Assembly (NCBI GenBank): GCA_945874695.1
Contig: CAMCHP010000017.1
Coordinates: 1-45,365, forward strand
Source: Chryseobacterium gleum
GTDB taxonomy: Bacteria > Bacteroidota > Bacteroidia > Flavobacteriales_D > Sanyastnellaceae
Length of the DNA stretch: 45,365 nt
Reading direction: 5' to 3'
The translations under genes were made by a program, and so were the position numbers. Of the stretch, positions 40,453 to 45,365 are shown in pieces; within the stretch, counting starts at the first letter, position 1; each line of letters begins with the position of its first letter. Below the pieces are notes generated by a model that saw only the letters and a list, made by a program, of their open reading frames with translations, ran no database searches and had not been told where the DNA came from.

Positions 40453-42138
40453 ATGAGTGAGAAAGAAACCCGTTCACTGAATTTCATTGAACAGATCGTA
40501 GAAGAAGATTTGCGCAACGGCAAGCACGATGGCCGAATTCTCACGCGTTTCCCGCCTGAGCCTAATGGCTTTTTGCACATTGGACACGCCAAAGCCATTT
40601 ATGTGAGTTTTGGCATTGCTCAAAAATATGGGGGTAAAACCAACCTCCGATTCGACGATACCAATCCGGTCAAAGAAGATACCAAATACGTCGAGTCTAT
40701 CATGCGCGACGTGCAATGGTTAGGTTATCAATGGGATGGTGAACCATTGTTCACGTCAGATTACTTTCAAACGCTGTTTGATTTTGCGGTGACGCTCATC
40801 AAAAAAGGCTTGGCTTATGTTGATGATCAGAGCGCTGAAGAAATTGCGGCCCAGAAAGGCACGCCCACGGAACCAGGGGTGAACAGTCCGTTTAGAGATC
40901 GTTCGGCCGAAGAAAACCTGAACCTGTTTGAGCGTATGCGCAAGGGTGAGTTCGCTGAAGGACAGTGCGTGCTACGTGCTAAGATCGACATGGCACACAG
41001 CAACATGCACATGCGCGACCCGCTCATGTACCGCATCAAATTCGCGCATCACCACCGTACAGGCGATGCATGGTGCATTTACCCGATGTACGATTATGCG
41101 CACGGACAATCTGATGCGATTGAAGAAATTACCCATTCATTGTGCAGCCTCGAATTTGAGGTGCATCGTCCACTCTACAATTGGTTCATCGAAAAACTGG
41201 AGATCTTTCCAAGTCGCCAAATTGAGTTTGCACGCCTAAATCTGAATTACACGGTAATGTCGAAACGCAGGTTGCTGCGGTTGGTTGAAGAAGAAGTAGT
41301 CGATGGCTGGGATGACCCACGGATGCCCACTATCAGCGGTTTGCGTCGCCGTGGATACACCCCTGAATCGGTTCGCGATTTTGCTGAACGCGTGGGTTTG
41401 GCTAAGCGAAACAACGTGATCGACTTGGGGTTGCTTGAGTTTAGCATTCGTGATCACCTGAATAAAATCGCACAACGCGTGATGGCCGTTCTTGACCCGC
41501 TCAAGGTGGTTATTTTGAACTATCCTGAAGGGAAAACCGAACTGCTCGATACCGAAAACAATCCTGAAGATGAATCGGCAGGCACGCGCCAATTGCCTTT
41601 TGGTCGAGAGTTGTACATCGAACAAGAAGATTTCATGTTGGATGCACCAAAGAAGTTCTTCCGACTTGCGCCAGGCAAAGCTGTTCGCTTGAAATCAGCT
41701 TACATCATAGAGCATGTTGATCATGTGGTCGACGCCCATGGTAAAGTGACCGAGGTGCATGTGAAGTACTTCGAAAACTCGAAAAGTGGCAGCGACACCA
41801 GCGGCATTAAAGCCAAGGGAACATTGCACTGGGTTTCAGCCGAGCATGCCCTTACGGCTGAAGTGAGGCTGTACGATCGGTTGTTTAACGATCCTTCGCC
41901 CGATGGTCAAAAAGACCGCGATTTTATGGAGTTTATCAATCCTGATTCGCTCACCATCATCGAAAAGGCGTTTATTGAACCATCGTTGATCCACGCCGAG
42001 GTTGGACAACACTTTCAATTCCAGCGGATTGGCTATTTCACCGTTGATTCAAAATACAGTGCTCCTGGCAAACCGGTGTTTAATCGCACGGTGACCTTGA
42101 AAGATGGTTGGAAGCCTCAGGCTGAGTCTGAAGCCTAA
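40453..42138 (+). CDS. glnS: glutaminyl-tRNA synthetase
   Basis: Charges tRNA-Gln directly with glutamine. The 561-residue class I synthetase has the HIGH signature HIGHAK at 42-47 within PPEPNGFLHIGHAKAIY. The KMSKS equivalent VMSKR follows LNLNYT as in E. coli GlnS, with GWDDPRMPTISGLRRRGYT after it. The C-terminal anticodon-binding beta-barrel (from about 340) is complete through FNRTVTLKDGWK. Start ATG 40453 has a promoter 17 nt upstream. It is convergent with the PorE-like gene, with only 2 bp between the stops and no clear terminator. Confidence 0.97.
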   Translation: MSEKETRSLNFIEQIVEEDLRNGKHDGRILTRFPPEPNGFLHIGHAKAIYVSFGIAQKYGGKTNLRFDDTNPVKEDTKYVESIMRDVQWLGYQWDGEPLFTSDYFQTLFDFAVTLIKKGLAYVDDQSAEEIAAQKGTPTEPGVNSPFRDRSAEENLNLFERMRKGEFAEGQCVLRAKIDMAHSNMHMRDPLMYRIKFAHHHRTGDAWCIYPMYDYAHGQSDAIEEITHSLCSLEFEVHRPLYNWFIEKLEIFPSRQIEFARLNLNYTVMSKRRLLRLVEEEVVDGWDDPRMPTISGLRRRGYTPESVRDFAERVGLAKRNNVIDLGLLEFSIRDHLNKIAQRVMAVLDPLKVVILNYPEGKTELLDTENNPEDESAGTRQLPFGRELYIEQEDFMLDAPKKFFRLAPGKAVRLKSAYIIEHVDHVVDAHGKVTEVHVKYFENSKSGSDTSGIKAKGTLHWVSAEHALTAEVRLYDRLFNDPSPDGQKDRDFMEFINPDSLTIIEKAFIEPSLIHAEVGQHFQFQRIGYFTVDSKYSAPGKPVFNRTVTLKDGWKPQAESEA

Positions 42139-42140
42139 AT

Positions 42141-44354
42141 TTAATTGGTGATTTCAGCGGCAAGGGTGAGCTCAATGGGGTCATCTTGCTCGTTGGTGTA
42201 AAGCAAAATCTTCCGTGAAACGATCCCTTTCAGCCCATTGGGATTAAACTGTACGTCCAACGTCGTGCTTTCACCAGGGGCGATGCGATAAGTTTGCAAG
42301 CGCGGCAAAGTACACCCACATGGCGCAATCAGTGAGTCAACAACCAAGGTGTCTGTACCTGTGTTGCGCAGGGTGAATTGGCTTTCGACCTGTCGGTCGG
42401 ATGGGATCAGTCCAAAATTCACAAGTCGGGTATCAAAGTTACTTTGGGCGAACAAACTATCAGGAGCTCCGCGTTGTACACTGAGGATTTCTATTTTTCG
42501 TTCAAGACGTGCCCCACGTGAATAGATGGATTCTTTTGTGTCGTCGAGGGCGTCACTTACGGCTTGGTCAGCACGGTACTCACCGAATGGCACAGCCTCA
42601 AAGCTCAATGTTGCGTGATTTGCAGCGCTGGATTCGATGTAGGGGAGCAAAGCGCCGTTCTGTGTTTCTCTCAGGTGGTTCACCAAGCTGGCAATTCGTC
42701 GTCGTGTGAGGTTCACGTTGTAATCGCTTTGCGCGCGCGGTGAGGCAAAGCCCTTGATGGTTAAGCGGATGCTGAATCCTTTTTCGAGCTCAATAAGCAG
42801 GAGGGAAGCGAACTGCTCTAAATCGCGCATGCCCTTTTCGATGAAGTAAGTGTAAAAATCTTCCACCTCTAACTCGGCATCTTCACGGGCCTCTGCAGCG
42901 AGCCCTTTGGTTACCTCTTTTTCATAGGTGCGACGCAACGCGAGGTATGATTCGTAGGCTTCGCCATAAGTCAACTGCGTGGTGGTGTCACGGGAACGCG
43001 GATTGGGTTCGTCGTTGTGAAAATAGAGCGTTACTGGCAAATAATCGTTCAGCTGCTCAAGCGATACGAAGATGTCGGGTACAGTTTCGATAACCAGTGA
43101 ATCGTTGAATTGTACTTGATAGAGGTCGTTGCAACAGTATGAGCCATCGCGTAAACTCCCTTCGCGGTTCGAGGCCAAAAGCGCTCGTTTTTGATCTGGA
43201 AAATAGCGGTAGTATAAATCGTTGAGCGAGGTATTGATCGGACGGTCGAGATTTTCAGGGAGATCAAAACTGCGCGGATACCCTTTTGAGCGAAAGATGT
43301 CGAAGCCGCCAAATCCGGGGTGCCAGTCGCTGCTGAAGTAAAGGTGTTCGCCAGAGTAATAGGGTGTGATTTCGTTACCTGGCGTATTTACATTATCACC
43401 TGCATTTACTGGAGCATCCCAGCTGCCATCCGGCAAACGCAAACTCCACCAAATGTCGAGTTGTCCGCGTGTGCCCTTGCGATCTGAGCTAAAAAAGAGG
43501 ACTTCTTGGTTGCGGTACATGCCGATGAAAGGCATGGTCGCCGTGATATCAGCTTGGTTGATGGTTGGAATCGAAACACCGTCGCTCCAAGTACCGTTGA
43601 TCAAGCGTGATTCATAAATGGCGCATAAGGCTCCTTCACAAAGGGTATAGTACGCCCGTTTTTTATCTGGAGACATCACGAAATTGCCGTTACGCAGATG
43701 TGTATTCCATGGCGTTTCGAATACTTGCGTGCTTTGGTAGCCCTCGTCGCCGTAGGTGGCCATGAAGGTCGTTAAGTTCGTGCCTGTGCTTGCGCTTCGT
43801 GTGAAAAACAGGGTTGAATCATCCAAAAAGGGAGCGAATTCGCTGCTTTCGCTGTTGGCCTCACCTTCAAGGGGAGTAATGGAAAGGTCACCCTTTGCCA
43901 TCCGCGCGTTTAGCGCGAAATCACAACCCGCAAGCTCTTGCACCAACTTGAGGTATTCGAAGGAAGTTTTGTTTTTCTTGAGTCGTTTTTCGTATTTCTT
44001 AAGGTTAATGAGCGCTGCGCTGTACTTTGCGCTTAAGATTTGCATTTGTGCAAGGTAATACTGGCCTTCGGGGTAGAGTCGGCCTTTGTCTTTGTCATAC
44101 GCCTTTTGATACAGGCGCATGGCTTCGTTGTAGTCGCGTGAAAGCCGCAAGGCATCTGCATAACGAATGGTGACATCGAAGTTTGTGCTATCGAGTTGGT
44201 ATGCCTCATGAAAGTAGGTTGCTGCGTTGAGGTACTCGCCGGTGTAGAGCGCTTCGGTGCCTAAATCAACCCATTGTTTCATAGATTGAGCTTGCGCTGT
44301 AGCAGCCCACGTACAAAGTGCAACGAAGAAAATAAACGCACGGAGGTTATTCAT
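42141..44354 (-). CDS. PorE-like TPR/PD40/OmpA protein fused to DUF1573
   Basis: A 737-residue exported protein with signal peptide MNNLRAFIFFVALCTWAATAQA. In order: TPR repeats (about 20-130, TGEYLNAATYFHEAYQLD), a PD40/WD40-like beta-propeller (about 150-420, with SEFAPFLDDSTLFFTRS and LYFSSDWHPGFGGFDIF), an OmpA-like domain (about 510-630, LTIKGFASPRAQSDYNVNLT then RRRIASL), and a final DUF1573 immunoglobulin-like domain (about 650-737, VNFGLIPSDRQVESQFTLRN, CGCTLP, SRKILLYTNE). The first three parts match PorE, a peptidoglycan-binding T9SS accessory; the fourth is an addition. Start ATG 44354; six extra codons upstream are not used. Palindrome copy at 43899-43920. Confidence 0.82.
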   Translation of the reverse strand: MNNLRAFIFFVALCTWAATAQAQSMKQWVDLGTEALYTGEYLNAATYFHEAYQLDSTNFDVTIRYADALRLSRDYNEAMRLYQKAYDKDKGRLYPEGQYYLAQMQILSAKYSAALINLKKYEKRLKKNKTSFEYLKLVQELAGCDFALNARMAKGDLSITPLEGEANSESSEFAPFLDDSTLFFTRSASTGTNLTTFMATYGDEGYQSTQVFETPWNTHLRNGNFVMSPDKKRAYYTLCEGALCAIYESRLINGTWSDGVSIPTINQADITATMPFIGMYRNQEVLFFSSDRKGTRGQLDIWWSLRLPDGSWDAPVNAGDNVNTPGNEITPYYSGEHLYFSSDWHPGFGGFDIFRSKGYPRSFDLPENLDRPINTSLNDLYYRYFPDQKRALLASNREGSLRDGSYCCNDLYQVQFNDSLVIETVPDIFVSLEQLNDYLPVTLYFHNDEPNPRSRDTTTQLTYGEAYESYLALRRTYEKEVTKGLAAEAREDAELEVEDFYTYFIEKGMRDLEQFASLLLIELEKGFSIRLTIKGFASPRAQSDYNVNLTRRRIASLVNHLRETQNGALLPYIESSAANHATLSFEAVPFGEYRADQAVSDALDDTKESIYSRGARLERKIEILSVQRGAPDSLFAQSNFDTRLVNFGLIPSDRQVESQFTLRNTGTDTLVVDSLIAPCGCTLPRLQTYRIAPGESTTLDVQFNPNGLKGIVSRKILLYTNEQDDPIELTLAAEITN
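43899..43920 (+). repeat. dispersed palindrome in PorE-like gene
   Basis: CATC, CGCGC, loop GTTTA, GCGCG, AAA. The stem differs at two paired positions from the CGCCC/GGGCG and CGGCC/GGCCG forms. On the coding strand it reads FALNARM. Confidence 0.7.
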
Positions 44355-44413
44355 GAAATGCAAGTCGGCCAAGGCCAGACGTTACGAATGTAGTAAATCG
44401 CGCGCATTCACCG

Positions 44414-44815
44414 TCATCGGGCATCGGCGTGTTTCGGGAGCATAAAGGCATAGCCCGCCCACTCCCAGCGGAGAATGGTGTCAAGGTAAGCGATGGGATG
44501 GCTTTTGTTGCCGTGCATTCCTTGAAGAATAAAGCCAACGGGGGTCATCACCACCGCGTAGTAATCTTTCACGCGTTTGAACCAGCCTTTGCGTTCGAGG
44601 GCGATGAGATCATTTTCGAAAATTCGCCGTTGTTTTTGGTCAGTGTAACCTGAATATTGATCACGATCAGTATGGGTAATCACTTCGCCGCGCCACCAAA
44701 ACATATCGCGGCTGTAGAACGCGACACCTTGTTCAATGCGGGCGTAACCGCAGATTTTTTTATCCTGCCTCAACCTTCGCAAGTGTTCGAATGACTGTTG
44801 CGTTGCGTTTTCCAT
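44414..44815 (-). CDS. conserved-looking protein of unknown function
   Basis: A 133-residue soluble protein with no signal peptide, rich in aromatic and basic residues (VAFYSRDMFWWRGEVITHTD, LERKGWFKRVKDYYAVVMTP). I recognise no family. The start is set at ATG 44815 (MENATQQSFEHLRRL); the longer frame would overlap the GNAT gene by 28 nt and its extra residues look unstructured. It lies 56 nt behind the acetyltransferase on the same strand and 59 nt before the PorE-like gene. Confidence 0.55.
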   Translation of the reverse strand: MENATQQSFEHLRRLRQDKKICGYARIEQGVAFYSRDMFWWRGEVITHTDRDQYSGYTDQKQRRIFENDLIALERKGWFKRVKDYYAVVMTPVGFILQGMHGNKSHPIAYLDTILRWEWAGYAFMLPKHADAR

Positions 44816-44871
44816 CGGTTTAATTACAAACGACGTGCTGCGATGTTCGACGCCTGGAATAACGAGGTTCG

Positions 44872-45365
44872 TTAACCCATTTTCGTTCGATACTGCCAAT
44901 CTTCTTTTTTAAGTTCGTGCCAATCTGTACACGGACCAAAATACTCGACAGATCCTTTGATTTGAAAACCGAGTTTAGCCAGTACCTTTTTTGAGTTGAC
45001 GTTGTCGGGGTGGGTGAGGGCGTAGATTGAATCAACGGGCAAGTTGGCGAAGCCGTAATCGAGAATTGCACGGGCCGCTTCGGTGGCATATCCGTTGCCC
45101 CAATGTTTGGCCTTGAAGCGGTAACCCAATTCGTAAAAGTTGATGTGATCGTTGATGGGTTCGCGAAAAAACTTTAAGCCTGACCAACCGATGCATTCGC
45201 CTGAATTACGCGCTATGACTGCCCACCGCGCGATGCCATTGTCACGATATTGCGCTTGCAGCATTTCGATTACCGCTTGAACTTCTGCGATGGTTTGAAC
45301 AGGCTGATTGAGTAAATAACGATGAACTTGTGGATCTGAATCCATCTCAAATAAGTCAGCCTCAT
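44872..45365 (-). CDS. GNAT family N-acetyltransferase, 5' end cut by window
   Basis: Acetyl-CoA-dependent N-acetyltransferase of the RimJ/RimL type (Acetyltransf_3). Motif A, the acetyl-CoA pyrophosphate loop, is seen as YRFKAKHWGNGYATEAARAIL (Q/RxxGxG/A form, here HWGNGYA). Then come the typical IYALTHPDNVNSKKVLAKLGF for motif B. The frame is open to the window edge and reads EADLFEMDSDPQVHRYL around the first ATG (45345), which resembles the interior of such proteins, so the true start is outside. These enzymes acetylate ribosomal proteins, amino acids or small amines; the target is unknown. Confidence 0.88.
   Translation of the reverse strand, partial: EADLFEMDSDPQVHRYLLNQPVQTIAEVQAVIEMLQAQYRDNGIARWAVIARNSGECIGWSGLKFFREPINDHINFYELGYRFKAKHWGNGYATEAARAILDYGFANLPVDSIYALTHPDNVNSKKVLAKLGFQIKGSVEYFGPCTDWHELKKEDWQYRTKMG

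Overview
The window is ordinary chromosome from a marine-type Bacteroidota, most likely Flavobacteriales. The reasons are Bacteroidetes-style -7 boxes (TAnnTTTG) upstream of many genes, a giant secreted protein with a type IX secretion (T9SS) C-terminal sorting domain, a TPR/PD40/OmpA protein related to PorE, two secreted dipeptidyl-peptidase-IV-like enzymes, a GldI-like FKBP lipoprotein next to nrnA, a glutaminyl-tRNA synthetase, and a DUF5777/DUF6702 gene set. GC content is close to 50 percent apart from a few AT-rich intergenic stretches. I see no prophage, insertion sequence, CRISPR array, tRNA or rRNA.

Layout. 1-3855: Fic AMP-transferase (cut by the window edge), alpha/beta hydrolase, secreted unknown and a crotonase. 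3882-10231 (minus): citrate synthase, secreted thioredoxin, POT peptide transporter, then a 430-bp tandem array of hairpin repeats just behind a DPP-IV-like peptidase gene. 10305-12822 (plus): FAD-linked glycolate/lactate-type oxidase, a probable small RNA or leader with its own promoter and terminator, and fabI. 12830-14882 (minus, coupled): ATP-grasp-like protein, endonuclease III without its iron-sulfur cysteines, and a DUF6702 protein. 14960-17971 (plus): nrnA, two FKBP lipoproteins with 4-nt overlaps, and a membrane-anchored CxxCH protein. 17988-20235: LMW tyrosine phosphatase, a small lipoprotein and dnaA. 20614-28880: a thioesterase, then a long minus-strand run (DPP-IV-like peptidase, glycosyltransferase, gcvT, comB, zinc phospholipase/nuclease-like protein, unknown, queuosine-mannosyltransferase-like protein). 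29036-32294 (plus): acyl-CoA carboxylase beta subunit, HEAT-like protein, AlbA_2/Schlafen-like protein. 32357-45365: T9SS cargo, an AT-rich gap, a four-gene secreted cytochrome/beta-barrel operon, glnS, a PorE-like/DUF1573 fusion, a small unknown and a GNAT acetyltransferase (cut by the window edge).

How the genes work together. Two themes stand out. One is peptide use: two periplasmic or secreted dipeptidyl peptidases plus a proton-driven di/tripeptide importer. The other is the cell envelope: T9SS cargo, a PorE-like protein, FKBP lipoproteins and haem lipoproteins with an outer-membrane barrel.

The least conventional signal is a dispersed family of about 22-bp palindromes, CATC + GC stem + short loop + stem + AAA. 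Stem sequences change while pairing is kept. Copies occur on both strands, inside genes in several reading frames and in spacers. The 85-bp hairpin array (7591-8020), the small-RNA candidate before fabI, a fabI terminator embedded in the opposing gene, and the AT-rich gap with an orphan terminator (37003-37422) also deserve a second look.
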